From contig JAUIEF010000041.1 of the NCBI GenBank assembly GCA_030428785.1, forward strand, positions 1-32,024: a stretch of DNA of 32,024 nt, read 5' to 3'. Below are positions 15,705 to 23,980 of the stretch, piece after piece (within the stretch, counting starts at the first letter, position 1; the number at the start of each line of letters is the position of its first letter). A program made the translations under genes and the position numbers. The notes beneath the pieces are model-generated. The model did not search any database. It was not told where the DNA came from and was given only the letters and a program-made list of their open reading frames with translations. Source of the stretch: a bacterium (GTDB lineage: Bacteria; Planctomycetota; B15-G4).

Positions 15705-16499
15705 TCAGTCCTGCTCGACGGCGTCCGGCATGGGGTGCGCGACGATGCGGGCGTCCACGAAGGGCGCCGCCTTGCCGCCGGGCCAGTCGTCGATGGCGAG
15801 CAGCCGGTCGAGGGTGCCCTCGAGCGCCTCCGCCGTGCGCGCCGCGCCGACGATGAGCTCGAAGCTCTCGTACTCGCCGGCCTCGTCCGTCTCGTGGCCG
15901 ACGAGGGTCACGCCGGGCAGGCCGCGGACGGCGAGCTCGGTGTGGGCGGCGAGCGCGAGCTCGAGCCCGCGGTCGCTCCCGTTGTAGACCGCCGCGCGGA
16001 TGGTCCAGACGTCGGGCGCCGGGGCCGCCGAGTCCACGGGGTCGCCGCCGGGGGCGAGCGCCTGGCCCGGGCCGGGCGGCAGGACGTCGCCGAGCTTCAT
16101 GGTCGGCAGGTCGGGGACGCCCCCGCCGAGCCAGAACTGCTTGAAGACGACGACGAGCACGACCGCCGAGAGCATGACGATCGCGCCGAAGAAGATGGTG
16201 CGGGTCGTGCCGCCGGCCTTCGAGGCGGCGCCGCTCGTCCGCTTCCTGGTCTTCTTGGCCTTGTCGGGGCCGGGGGCGAAGAGGCGGGCGCCGCCCGTGC
16301 CGCGCGGGGCGGCGGCGGGCTTGGGGCGCGGCGCGGGAGCCGGCTTCCGCGCTGCGGGCGCAGGCTTCGCGCGGCTCTCGCCGTCGGTGCGCCGCACCGA
16401 GGACGCGATGACCTTGCCGGCGACGGTCCGGCGCCGGGAGGCCTTCTCGAAGCCGTCGCGGCTCGAGCGGAACACGTCGAGTGGATGTTGTCGTCCCAC
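15705..16499 (-). CDS. Membrane-anchored protein with Pro/Ala/Lys linker and SPOR-like C-terminal domain
   Basis: A 264-residue protein starting at GTG 16499-16497, chosen because GAGGG lies seven bases upstream and a good promoter overlaps any longer start. Residues 1-100 are basic and disordered (KPAPAPRPKPAAAPRG, KKTRKRTS). A single membrane segment follows (IFFGAIVMLSAVVLVVVF, about 103-124), then a linker and a folded domain from about 160: WTIRAAVYNG, GVTLVGHETDE, YESFELIVGAARTAEALEG, APFVDARIVAHP. That order of strands and helices resembles two SPOR-type units, but I would not claim peptidoglycan binding. Topology: N-terminus in the cytoplasm, C-terminal domain outside. Family not recognised. 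Confidence 0.7.
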   Translation of the reverse strand: MGRQHPLDVFRSSRDGFEKASRRRTVAGKVIASSVRRTDGESRAKPAPAARKPAPAPRPKPAAAPRGTGGARLFAPGPDKAKKTRKRTSGAASKAGGTTRTIFFGAIVMLSAVVLVVVFKQFWLGGGVPDLPTMKLGDVLPPGPGQALAPGGDPVDSAAPAPDVWTIRAAVYNGSDRGLELALAAHTELAVRGLPGVTLVGHETDEAGEYESFELIVGAARTAEALEGTLDRLLAIDDWPGGKAAPFVDARIVAHPMPDAVEQD

Positions 16500-16539
16500 A
16501 ACCGCGCCCTCGGAAACGGGGGTCTGTTCGCCGAGAGCC

Positions 16540-16568
16540 AAGCTAGCGGCCGCGAGGGGCCGATCCAA
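16540..16568 (-). promoter_or_regulatory. Candidate sigma-70-type promoter of the membrane-anchored protein gene
   Basis: Minus strand TTGGAT (16568-16563), 17-base spacer, TAGCTT (16545-16540). The expected transcription start falls about 35 bases before GTG 16499. It is among the best-spaced -35/-10 pairs I found here, and it argues against starting the protein at ATG 16568. Confidence 0.45.
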
Positions 16569-16640
16569 GTGTCGCGACAGGACGTTTGCGGGCGCGGGTC
16601 GCGACCTCAGGCGCCGGCCTCGGGACGCGCGCGGCGCGGG

Positions 16641-17882
16641 TCAGCCGCGCGCGGTGCGCACGAGCTCGCGGAAGAGCGCCTCTTCCTTTTCGAGCGGCTT
16701 CCCCACCGCGGTCTCGTAGGCCTCCTCCGGCGAGCGCCCCTGGAGCGCGCGCGCCCAGCGGAGCGCCGCGCCCATGCCGTGCTGCGCGACGACGTGGTCG
16801 ACGAACGCGTGGCTCAGGAGGTAGCCGACGTGCACCTGCTCGGCGTCGCCCACCTCGAGGAAGGACTCGGGCAGGTCCGCGATGCGCGGGATGTCGTCGC
16901 GCGCCATGCCGAGCGCGTCGGTGTACCGCACGAGCCGTCCGATGCCCGTGCCGCGCCCGTACTCGGCGAGCTGCGCGAGGCCCTCGTTGAGGTAGACGGG
17001 GCAGCGCGGCGCGAGCTCGCTCACGATGAGGTGCGTGTACTCGTGCCGGAAGGCCGTCTCGATGCGCGGGGCGTCGGTCTCCGGGTCGCCGATGGGCAGG
17101 CGGATCTTGCGGTCGAAGAGCCCCCCCACCCAGTCGTGCGCGCCCGTGACCTGTCGGAACTCGTCCGGCGGGTAGAGCACGACGATCGCCTTCTGCCGCG
17201 GGAAGAGGTCGAAGAGGTTGCAGACCTCGGCGCGCGCGCGGTCGAGCAGCGCGGCGAGCTCGAGGTAGCCCTGGTCCGCCGGGTGCCGGATGACGAAGGT
17301 CGAGGTGACGTCCGTGCGGTAGTCCTTCTCGACGGCGTACTGGCGCTCGGTGCGCTGGTAGGCGCGCGCCGCCTTCGCCGCGAGGTCCTCGCCGCCGAGC
17401 TCCTTCGCGCGGCCGTACGCCTCGAGCGCCTCGGGCAGCCGGTCGAGCAGGTTGAGCACGTCGCCGAGCAGCTGGTGCGCGGTGGCGTCCTCCGGCGCGA
17501 GCTCGAGCGCGGAGCGGAGCTGGTCGTGCGCCTCGTCGAGGCGGTAGAGCCGGAGCAGCAGGCTCGCGAGGTGCAGGCGGTAGCCGGGCTCGTCGGGGAC
17601 CGACTCGATCGCGCGCCGGTAGTCGGCGGCGGCCGCGTCCCACGCGAAGGCGTCGAGGTGCGTCCGGCCGCGCTGGAAGTACGCGTAGCCGAGGTTGCGG
17701 GTGAGCACGGGCTCGCCGGGCTCGAGCTCGAGCGCCGACTCCAGATAGAGGACGGCGTCCGCGGTGCGGCCCGCGTCGAGGGCGGCCTTCGCCTTCTGGT
17801 TGAGGTCGTGGACGTCGTCCGCGGGCCGCGCGGCGAGCGCGACGAGGAGCAGCAGCGGGAGGAGCATCGCGGCGCGGGTCAT
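16641..17882 (-). CDS. Secreted TPR protein with gluzincin peptidase domain (MA-like)
   Basis: A 413-residue protein. Residues 1-20 form a signal peptide (MLLPLLLLVALAARP). Residues 24-180 hold TPR repeats (LNQKAKAALDAGRTADAVLYLESALELEPGE; LYRLDEAHDQLRSALELAPED; LLDRLPEALEAYGRAKELG). A metallopeptidase-like domain follows: HEYTH at 280-284 with the third ligand Glu300 in YLNEGLAQLAEYG, the gluzincin pattern of the 'peptidase MA'-like group found in planctomycetes. The preceding strand KAIVVLYPPDEFRQVTG is also typical. ATG 17882-17880 overlaps the upstream gene by ATGA. Probably extracytoplasmic; substrate unknown. Zinc ligands are complete, so it may be active. Confidence 0.85.
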   Translation of the reverse strand: MTRAAMLLPLLLLVALAARPADDVHDLNQKAKAALDAGRTADAVLYLESALELEPGEPVLTRNLGYAYFQRGRTHLDAFAWDAAAADYRRAIESVPDEPGYRLHLASLLLRLYRLDEAHDQLRSALELAPEDATAHQLLGDVLNLLDRLPEALEAYGRAKELGGEDLAAKAARAYQRTERQYAVEKDYRTDVTSTFVIRHPADQGYLELAALLDRARAEVCNLFDLFPRQKAIVVLYPPDEFRQVTGAHDWVGGLFDRKIRLPIGDPETDAPRIETAFRHEYTHLIVSELAPRCPVYLNEGLAQLAEYGRGTGIGRLVRYTDALGMARDDIPRIADLPESFLEVGDAEQVHVGYLLSHAFVDHVVAQHGMGAALRWARALQGRSPEEAYETAVGKPLEKEEALFRELVRTARG

Positions 17883-18322
17883 GGGAACGGAGGCCCCTCG
17901 ACGGGGTCGCCCTCGAGGAGGTCGCCGTCCCGGACGGCGTCGACGAACGGGCGGTAGCGGTAGGCGCGGCCGTGGGCCTCGTGGAGCGCTTTCAGCTCGC
18001 GGTGGAAGCGCTCGTAGACGTCGCCCATGCCGGGCTCCCAGGCGGGGTCGCAGAAGTAGAGACGGCAGCCGAGGGGCCGGCCGTCCCGGAGCCTGCAGGT
18101 CCCTTCGACGTGCCACGGGCAGAGACCTGAGGGCGCCTCCGGCACGGCGCCGCCGGCCGAGGCCAACGCGTACCCGCTCTCGAGGTCCGTCGCGTAGAGC
18201 ACGTGCCCGCTCGTGGGGAAGTCGCAGCAGCGGCCGGACATCCGGCAGACGGGCCGCGCCTCGGCGACCACGTCGTCGACGCGGGCGTAGAGCGCCGCGA
18301 GGTCGCGGTGCAGGTCGTCCAC
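17879..18322 (-). CDS. YkgJ-like cysteine-cluster protein
   Basis: A 147-residue protein starting at GTG 18322-18320, two bases after the kinase stop. Seven cysteines form the pattern of the YkgJ (zinc/iron-chelating) family: C-x5-CC at 26-33 (CRMSGRCCDF), Cys68 in LCPW, Cys76 in TCRL, Cys86 in GCRLYFC and Cys91. Such proteins bind a metal or Fe-S cluster; the role is not settled. The length is on the short side but complete. It is coupled to the kinase upstream and to the TPR peptidase downstream (ATGA overlap), so the three are probably made together. No ATG fits; the GTG is the only start not deep inside the kinase gene. Confidence 0.8.
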   Translation of the reverse strand: MDDLHRDLAALYARVDDVVAEARPVCRMSGRCCDFPTSGHVLYATDLESGYALASAGGAVPEAPSGLCPWHVEGTCRLRDGRPLGCRLYFCDPAWEPGMGDVYERFHRELKALHEAHGRAYRYRPFVDAVRDGDLLEGDPVEGPPFP

Positions 18323-18324
18323 CG

Positions 18325-19446
18325 CTAGCGCCGCTTGCGCCGCCGCTTCATGCGGGCGAGGCGCTGCTTCTGGATGCGCTGCGCCTCCTCGTCGCCGCCG
18401 GGGTCGGCGGGGTCGAAGTCGAGGCTCTTCCGGCCCTCGATCTGGCGCTCGATGTCGGCCATGAGCTCCTGCGGGTCCTGGTACCGGATGTCCCGGTCCT
18501 TGGCCATCATCTTCTCGATGAAGTAGTGCATGTGCGCGCTGATGCGCCCGCCTTTGGTCGCCTCGGCGGAGAGGCCCTCGAGCACGGCCTTCTGCACGAG
18601 CTCCTCGTCGTCGCCGGTGAACGGCAGCTCGCCGAGGACCAGCTGGTAGAGCGTCGCGCCGAGCGCGTAGATGTCGCTGCGCACGTCGAGGTCGCCCTCG
18701 CCGCGCGCGAGCTCCGGCGAGAGGTAGGCCGCCGTGCCGCGCGTCGTCGTGCCGTCGCCCCCGCCGCCCCCCACGACCGCGAACCCGAGGTCGATGACCT
18801 TCACCTCGTTGGTCTCGGGGACGTAGAGGATGTTCCCGGGCTTGATGTCGCGGTGGACGATGCCCTTGCCGCGCAGGTACTCGAGCGCGCGCGCCACCTG
18901 GAGCACGACGTAGAGCGCCGCCTCCTCGTCGAACGCGCCGCCCTCGCCGATGGCCTCCTGGAGCGACCGCCCTTCCACGCACTCCATGAAGGAGAGGTAG
19001 CGCCCGGCGAGCTTGCCCGACTTGAAGCCCTTGACGACGTTCGGGTGGTCGAGCTCCTGGAGCAGCTTCGCCTCCTCGAGGAACGCCTGCACCTCCGCCG
19101 GGTCGAGCGCGACGGTGTCGTGCATGATCTTCACGGCGAGCCGCGCGCCGTCCGCGCGCCGCCGCACCGCGAAGACGTTCGCCGAGCCGCCCTCGCCGAG
19201 CTTGCGCTCGTACAGGTGCCCGGGGATGTCCGGCACGTCCTCCGCGTCCGTGCGGAAGAGGTGCGTCAATCGATCCTTGTCGATGAGACCCGCGCGCAGC
19301 GCGAGCGTGGCCAGCGACACGGGTTTCCCTGCGTCCGCAGCGGCGCGCGCCTGGTCGAAGAGCTGCTCGACGTCGCCGCGCTGGAGGATGCCCTTCACCG
19401 CCAGGCGGCCGAAGAAGCGGGCTTCCGTCGCGGGGTCGATGGCCAT
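18325..19446 (-). CDS. Soluble Hanks-type Ser/Thr protein kinase with N-terminal helical domain
   Basis: A 373-residue kinase. Residues 1-75 are a helical domain (FFGRLAVKGILQRGDVEQLF, then LATLALRAGLIDKDRL) resembling the paired 'FG-LA...GL-x-x-x-x-L' units seen before kinase domains in planctomycetes. The kinase domain runs from 79: glycine loop LGEGGSANVF, Lys106 in LAVKIM, HRDIKPGN at 198-205, DLG at 219-221 in place of DFG, and SPE at 243-245. All catalytic residues are present. There is no membrane segment; the tail is Lys/Arg-rich (RIQKQRLARMKRRRKRR). ATG 19446 is preferred over ATG 19458, which lies within the likely -10 box. The gene is divergent from the AAA+ gene at 19620. Confidence 0.92.
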   Translation of the reverse strand: MAIDPATEARFFGRLAVKGILQRGDVEQLFDQARAAADAGKPVSLATLALRAGLIDKDRLTHLFRTDAEDVPDIPGHLYERKLGEGGSANVFAVRRRADGARLAVKIMHDTVALDPAEVQAFLEEAKLLQELDHPNVVKGFKSGKLAGRYLSFMECVEGRSLQEAIGEGGAFDEEAALYVVLQVARALEYLRGKGIVHRDIKPGNILYVPETNEVKVIDLGFAVVGGGGGDGTTTRGTAAYLSPELARGEGDLDVRSDIYALGATLYQLVLGELPFTGDDEELVQKAVLEGLSAEATKGGRISAHMHYFIEKMMAKDRDIRYQDPQELMADIERQIEGRKSLDFDPADPGGDEEAQRIQKQRLARMKRRRKRR

Positions 19447-19456
19447 GGGACGAAGC

Positions 19457-19462
19457 ATCCTA
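19457..19462 (-). promoter_or_regulatory. Candidate -10 box just upstream of the kinase ATG
   Basis: Minus-strand TAGGAT ends ten bases before ATG 19446, so transcription would start at or next to the start codon. No convincing -35 is seen. The position resembles those at 12838 and 21134. Confidence 0.3.
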
Positions 19463-19607
19463 CAGGCGTGCGGGAAATCGATCGAGAAGGCAGGGGACGG
19501 CCGTCACCACAGCACCTCAAGGGTGCGGCGACGGATGGTCGAAAGTCAGGTCACCCCGCGCTCCCCACGCTGGCCACCCCGACACACAACGCTGACGACC
19601 CCACCTC

Positions 19608-19613
19608 GGAGGG
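19608..19613 (+). promoter_or_regulatory. Ribosome binding site deciding the GTG start of the AAA+ gene
   Basis: GGAGGG lies six bases before GTG 19620, one of the strongest Shine-Dalgarno sites in the window, and fixes a non-ATG start. Confidence 0.7.
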
Positions 19614-19619
19614 ATACAG

Positions 19620-21014
19620 GTGCCGCGCTCTGACGAGAACGTCGTGCTGAAGTACTGCGAGCTCCTGGACGAGTTCATCCGCATCAGGACGACGAACGAC
19701 GACGGCACCCGACAGCTCCTCGGGAACGGCGGCGTGGCCAACCGTGCGGCGTACCACCAGATGGTGGTCAACCTCTGTGTCGTGGACTACGAGGAGCAGG
19801 TGCTCCCGCTGTTCCACCGGCACAACAAGATCTACCAGACCGAGGCGCTCGTCGAGCTGCTGTACCAGATCTGCATCGAGGTGAACCCGCACCTCGAGAT
19901 CCACAGCGTGACGCTGCCCACGGACGTCGGGGAGAGCGCGGACGACCTCGCGGGGCTCGAGCTCGACGAGGCGTGGCTCGAGGAGGAGGAGCTCTTCGCG
20001 TTCCAGGAGCGCGTGCGCGACATCGAGTCGACCCTCGGCAAGCGCGTCGTCGGACAGGGGCCGGCGGTGCACGCCGTGGCGCACGCGGTGAAGAAGGCCG
20101 CGGTGGGGTTGAAGGACCCGCGCAAGCCGGTGGGCGTCTTCCTGCTCGTCGGCCCGACGGGCACCGGCAAGACCGAGCTCGCCAAGTCGCTCACGCGCCA
20201 GCTCTTCGGGAGCCTCGCGTCGCTCGTGCGCATCGACTGCAGCGAGTACGCGCTCCCGCACGAGTACGCCAAGCTCATCGGTGCGCCCCCCGGCTACATC
20301 GGGCACAACGAGGGCGGCCAGCTCACCGAGGCGGTCAAGAAGGCCAAGACCTGCGTCGTGCTCTTCGACGAGATCGAGAAGGCGCACGAGAAGGTGCACA
20401 ACCTCCTCCTCCAGCTCATGGACGAGGGCACGCTCACGGACAGCAAGGGCGAGAAGATCTCGTTCCAGCGCGCCGTCGTGCTCATGACGAGCAACATCGG
20501 CGTCGACGACGTGCACCGCATCGCGGACCGCGTCGGCTTCGGCAAGCGCGGCGTCGACGACATGGACGCCGGCAGCGTGGCGTTCACCATGACCGAGGCG
20601 GTCAAGAAGGCGTTCCGCCCCGAGTTCATCAACCGCATCGACGAGGTCATCCAGTTCCGCCCGCTCACCGTGGCGGACTGCGAGCAGATCGCCGAGCTCC
20701 AGCTGGGCGAGATGGCCGGCTACCTCGAGCGCACCGGCGTGCACCTGCGCTTCGCGCCGAGCCTCAGCCGGCACCTCGCGAAGCTCGGCTGGTCGGCGGA
20801 GTACGGCGCCCGGGAGCTGCGCCGGCACATCCGCGACGAGGTCGAGGACCCGCTCACCGAGAAGCTCATGGACGGCACCTTCACGCCGGGCGACACGGTG
20901 AGCATCAGCGTGCGCGGCAAGGCGAAGGTCGTCATGAACTCCGTCCGGACGCGGCGCACCGCGAAGAAGGTGCCGGACGACGACGAGGGCCTGCCCGAGG
21001 GCGAGGCGGGCTGA
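19620..21014 (+). CDS. Short ClpC/ClpB-like AAA+ unfoldase (single D2-type module, novel N-terminus)
   Basis: A 464-residue protein with one Clp/Hsp100 AAA+ module. Walker A GPTGTGKT at 178-185, pore loop GYIG at 225-228, Walker B VVLFDEIEKAH at 246-256, sensor 1 TSNIG at 290-294, arginine-finger segment AFRPEFINRID at 331-341, and the D2-small domain with YGARELRRHI. This matches the second ring domain of ClpA/B/C; the D1 ring and the Clp N-domain are absent. VGFG at 305-308 sits where ClpC carries its ClpP-binding VGF loop. Residues 1-125 (NVVLKYCELLDEFIRIRT, AAYHQMVVNLCVVDYEEQ) form an acidic, helical domain that I do not recognise. Likely a hexameric unfoldase, perhaps feeding ClpP. It diverges from the kinase gene and ends in a strong hairpin. 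Confidence 0.88.
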   Translation: MPRSDENVVLKYCELLDEFIRIRTTNDDGTRQLLGNGGVANRAAYHQMVVNLCVVDYEEQVLPLFHRHNKIYQTEALVELLYQICIEVNPHLEIHSVTLPTDVGESADDLAGLELDEAWLEEEELFAFQERVRDIESTLGKRVVGQGPAVHAVAHAVKKAAVGLKDPRKPVGVFLLVGPTGTGKTELAKSLTRQLFGSLASLVRIDCSEYALPHEYAKLIGAPPGYIGHNEGGQLTEAVKKAKTCVVLFDEIEKAHEKVHNLLLQLMDEGTLTDSKGEKISFQRAVVLMTSNIGVDDVHRIADRVGFGKRGVDDMDAGSVAFTMTEAVKKAFRPEFINRIDEVIQFRPLTVADCEQIAELQLGEMAGYLERTGVHLRFAPSLSRHLAKLGWSAEYGARELRRHIRDEVEDPLTEKLMDGTFTPGDTVSISVRGKAKVVMNSVRTRRTAKKVPDDDEGLPEGEAG

Positions 21015-21026
21015 GCCGCGCCCCGG

Positions 21027-21044
21027 CCCCGCGAGCGCGCGGGG
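21027..21044 (+). terminator. GC hairpin after the AAA+ gene
   Basis: CCCCGCG (21027-21033), loop AGCG, CGCGGGG (21038-21044): a perfect 7-base stem 13 bases after the stop codon, with no T-run. Confidence 0.5.
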
Positions 21045-21110
21045 TCGACGCGGGTGTGACGGACCCGTCGCGGGGAGCGCGGGACACAGCACCCGGAGCC
21101 CGACGATCCG

Positions 21111-21139
21111 GCGACAGCGCGCCGCGGCGGCGGTATGCT
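21111..21139 (+). promoter_or_regulatory. Candidate promoter of aminotransferase gene, leaderless position
   Basis: GCGACA (21111-21116), 17 bases, TATGCT (21134-21139), then seven bases to ATG 21147. Each box matches consensus at four of six positions. The expected start of the RNA coincides with the ATG, which would make the message leaderless and argues against ATG 21135, part of the -10 box. Confidence 0.42.
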
Positions 21140-21146
21140 CCGCCCC

Positions 21147-22331
21147 ATGACGCGCTTCGAGGCCGCCCGCATCCGGGGCATCCAGCAGAGCGACATCCGC
21201 AAGCAGTCGCGACGCTGCGCGGAGGTCTCCGGGGTGAACCTCGGCCAGGGCATCTGCGACCAGCCCGTGCCCGACGTCGTGAAGGCCGCCGCGAAGGCGG
21301 CCGTCGACGGCGACGAGAGCATCTACAGCAAGTACGAGGGCATCGACGCCCTGCGCCGCGCGATCGCCGGCAAGATGGCCGACTACAACGGCCTGCCCTG
21401 CGACCCGGACACCGAGGTCATGGTGACCGCCGGCTCGACGGGCGGCTTCGTCGCGGCCGTCCTCTCGTTCATCGAGCCCGGCGACGAGGTGCTCCTCATC
21501 TCGCCGTTCTACGGCTACCACATGAACATCCTGCGGATGGCGCAGCCGACGCTCCGCAGCGTGACCCTGCGCGGCGACGACTTCGCGCTCGACCACGACG
21601 AGCTGCGCGCCGCCTTCTCGCCGAGGACCAAGGCCGTCGTCGTGAACACGCCGAGCAACCCGTGCGGCAAGGTGTTCGGCCGCGACGACCTCGCCGTGAT
21701 CGCCGAGCTCTGCTGCGAGCACGACGCGCTCGCGATCACCGACGAGATCTACGAGTACATCCTCTACGACGGGCACCGGCACCTGAGCCTCGCGACGCTC
21801 CCCGGCATGCGCGAGCGCACGATCACGCTCTCCGGCTTCAGCAAGACCTACAACATGACCGGCTGGCGCCTCGGCTACGCGGTCGCCGCGCCGGAGCTCG
21901 CCGCGCGCATGGGCGTCGTCTCCGACCTCGTCTACATCTGCGCGCCCACGCCGCTCCAGCACGGCGTGCTCGCGGCCTTCGACCTGCCGGCGTCCTACTA
22001 CGAGGACCTCGCCCGCGACTACGACAGGAAGCGCGCCATGATCCTCGACGCGTGCGGCGCCGCCGGCCTCCGCCCGCTCGTCCCGCAGGGCGCCTACTAC
22101 CTCATGGCCGACGTCACGGGCGCCGGCTTCACCGACGGGCGCGAGGCCTGCGAGACGCTCCTCGAGGGCTGCGGCGTCGCGGCGGTCCCCGGCGCCTCCT
22201 TCTACGTCGACCCGGCCGACGGCAAGACGCAGCTCCGGCTGTGCTTCGCCAAGCAGTTCGACGACCTCGAGCGCGCGCGCGAGGGCATCGCCCGCCTGCC
22301 CGACGCGCGCCGCGGAGCCGCCCGCGCATGA
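21147..22331 (+). CDS. Class I/II PLP-dependent aminotransferase
   Basis: A 394-residue fold-type I aminotransferase. Landmarks: NLGQGICDQPVPD at 31-43, AGSTGGFVAAV at 95-105, NTPSNPCGKVF at 167-177, TDEIYEYILYDG at 198-209, and the PLP lysine Lys233 in GFSKTYNMTGWRLGY. The C-terminus has the substrate-arginine region TQLRLCFAKQ. SNPCGK replaces the usual SNPTGK, a variant seen in the family. It differs clearly from the enzyme at 14269-15411, so it is not a recent duplicate. ATG 21147 is chosen over ATG 21135 because of the -10 box. The stop overlaps the next gene by ATGA. Substrate unknown. Confidence 0.92.
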   Translation: MTRFEAARIRGIQQSDIRKQSRRCAEVSGVNLGQGICDQPVPDVVKAAAKAAVDGDESIYSKYEGIDALRRAIAGKMADYNGLPCDPDTEVMVTAGSTGGFVAAVLSFIEPGDEVLLISPFYGYHMNILRMAQPTLRSVTLRGDDFALDHDELRAAFSPRTKAVVVNTPSNPCGKVFGRDDLAVIAELCCEHDALAITDEIYEYILYDGHRHLSLATLPGMRERTITLSGFSKTYNMTGWRLGYAVAAPELAARMGVVSDLVYICAPTPLQHGVLAAFDLPASYYEDLARDYDRKRAMILDACGAAGLRPLVPQGAYYLMADVTGAGFTDGREACETLLEGCGVAAVPGASFYVDPADGKTQLRLCFAKQFDDLERAREGIARLPDARRGAARA

Positions 22332-23950
22332 GCGGCGACGCCCCCGACCGAGCGGGCGGCGAGGCGCCGTCCGCGCCCGACGCCCCCGGCGCTCGCGCGA
22401 GCGCCGGCGACCCCGCCTGGCTCGCGCCCGCGACCCGCGCGCTCACGATCGCGCTGCTCGCCGCCGTCGGCCTGCTCGCCGTCCTCGCCGCGACCGCCTG
22501 GGTCGAGCCCGAGTGGCGGCACACCGTCGACAGCGCCATCTACCTGCTCACCGGCAAGAGCCTCGCGCTCGGCGAGGGGTACACCTACCTCGGCCGGCCG
22601 TTCTTCGTGCGGCCGCCCGCGCTGAGCTGGTGCCTCGCGCAGACCTGGGACGGGGACTGGGACTTCGCGCTCTACAACCAGCTCATCCAGATCAGCGTCG
22701 CCGCGAGCCTCGTCACGCTCCTGCTCGCCATGCGCCGGCTCCACGGCTGGCTGCTCGCCGCGCTCGTCACGGTGCTCTTCGCCGTGAACCCGCTCGCCGT
22801 CGAGGCGCAGAACGAGGTCCTCGCCGAGTACCCGTACCTCGCGCTCTTCTTCCTCGGCGCGTGGCTCGCCTCCGACCGGAAGGACGGGCGCCAGGCGCCC
22901 CTGCCGCTCGCGCTCCTCGGCGCCCTCGCGCTCGCCGCCGCGACCGCCTTCCGCACCGTCGGCGTGCTCTTCCTCCCCGGCCTCGTGCTCGTCGACCTCC
23001 TGAAGCGCGACCGCCGCCGCTGGCAGGGCGCGCTCGTCGCGGCGATCGTCGCCGCGAGCCTCGTGCCCTGGGTCGCCTACACGCGCGAGGCCGCGAGGTC
23101 CGCCGAGAAGCCGAGCACGCAGCTGCTCATGTTCGACTACACGACGGCGCTCTTCCGCACGAACCCCAGCGACCCCGACTCGCCGCTCGTCGACGCCGCC
23201 GGCTGGTTCGCGCGCCTCGCGTCGAACACCGCCGAGATCGGCGAGACCTGCGCGCACGCCTTCCTCGGCGGCGAGCGCAACGACGCGACGAGCGTGCACG
23301 GCCCCGAGGCGCCGATCCTCGCCGCCTTCTTCGGCCTCTGCCTGCTCTACGCCGCCTGGTCCCGCCGCTCCGCGCTCGACCTCTACGCCCTCGCGACCGC
23401 CGCCGTCGTCCTCCTCTACTTCACCTTCACCGACCGGCTGCTCCTCCCGCTCGTGCCGCTCATGCTCTCGGCCGCGCTCTTCACGCTCGACCGCCTGGGC
23501 GTCCCGCTCCTCAAGCGCCTCGTCGCCGAGCGCGACGCGCGCATCGTCCTGCTCGGCGGCTTCGCGCTCACCGTCGGCCTGCTCGGCGCCGCGATGATCC
23601 CCGAGTCGCGCGCACAGTCCGTCGCGAACAACCGCAACCACCAGGAAGCCCTGCGCACCGCGCGCTGGATCGAGAAGAACCTTCCCCCCGACGCCGTGCT
23701 CCTCCACGAGTGGGGCTCCATCTTCACCGTGCTCACCGGACGCACGACCTACACCTACCGCAACCTCCCCGGCCCCTGGCCCGACGGCTGCCCCGAGGTC
23801 GACTACGCCCTCTTCAGCCCGCGCCCCGGCAAGGGCGAGGTGCGCATGGAGACCGAGGAGCTCATCGCCGAGGCGACGGGCCAGCCGATCATGGTGAACT
23901 TCAAGTGGGAGGACATGCTGCTGCCCATCCGGATCTACACGATGCGGTGA
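22328..23950 (+). CDS. GT39/ArnT-like polytopic membrane glycosyltransferase
   Basis: A 540-residue membrane protein. A cytoplasmic Ala/Pro-rich tail (1-33) precedes the first membrane segment (about 37-57). The first outer loop carries WRHTVDSAIYLLTGKSL, the acidic loop expected in GT-C enzymes of the dolichyl/undecaprenyl-phosphate mannose or arabinose type, and later VEAQNEVLAEYPYLALFF. About ten hydrophobic segments follow (for example LLAALVTVLFAVNPLA and LLGALALAAATAF), then a soluble outer C-terminal domain beginning near WIEKNLPPDAVLLHEWGSIF. Such enzymes move a sugar from a polyprenyl phosphate to lipid, glycan or protein outside. It is coupled to the aminotransferase by ATGA. The DPM1-like gene at 25442 could supply its donor. 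Confidence 0.82.
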   Translation: MSGDAPDRAGGEAPSAPDAPGARASAGDPAWLAPATRALTIALLAAVGLLAVLAATAWVEPEWRHTVDSAIYLLTGKSLALGEGYTYLGRPFFVRPPALSWCLAQTWDGDWDFALYNQLIQISVAASLVTLLLAMRRLHGWLLAALVTVLFAVNPLAVEAQNEVLAEYPYLALFFLGAWLASDRKDGRQAPLPLALLGALALAAATAFRTVGVLFLPGLVLVDLLKRDRRRWQGALVAAIVAASLVPWVAYTREAARSAEKPSTQLLMFDYTTALFRTNPSDPDSPLVDAAGWFARLASNTAEIGETCAHAFLGGERNDATSVHGPEAPILAAFFGLCLLYAAWSRRSALDLYALATAAVVLLYFTFTDRLLLPLVPLMLSAALFTLDRLGVPLLKRLVAERDARIVLLGGFALTVGLLGAAMIPESRAQSVANNRNHQEALRTARWIEKNLPPDAVLLHEWGSIFTVLTGRTTYTYRNLPGPWPDGCPEVDYALFSPRPGKGEVRMETEELIAEATGQPIMVNFKWEDMLLPIRIYTMR

Positions 23951-23980
23951 GCGCGCGACGGATCCGTGAGGCGGGGAAGA

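Noticed and set aside
19512..19526. GCACCTCAAGGGTGC operator in the divergent kinase/AAA+ region
   Set aside because: Only five clean pairs around a short centre; too weak to call a site in this GC-rich background.
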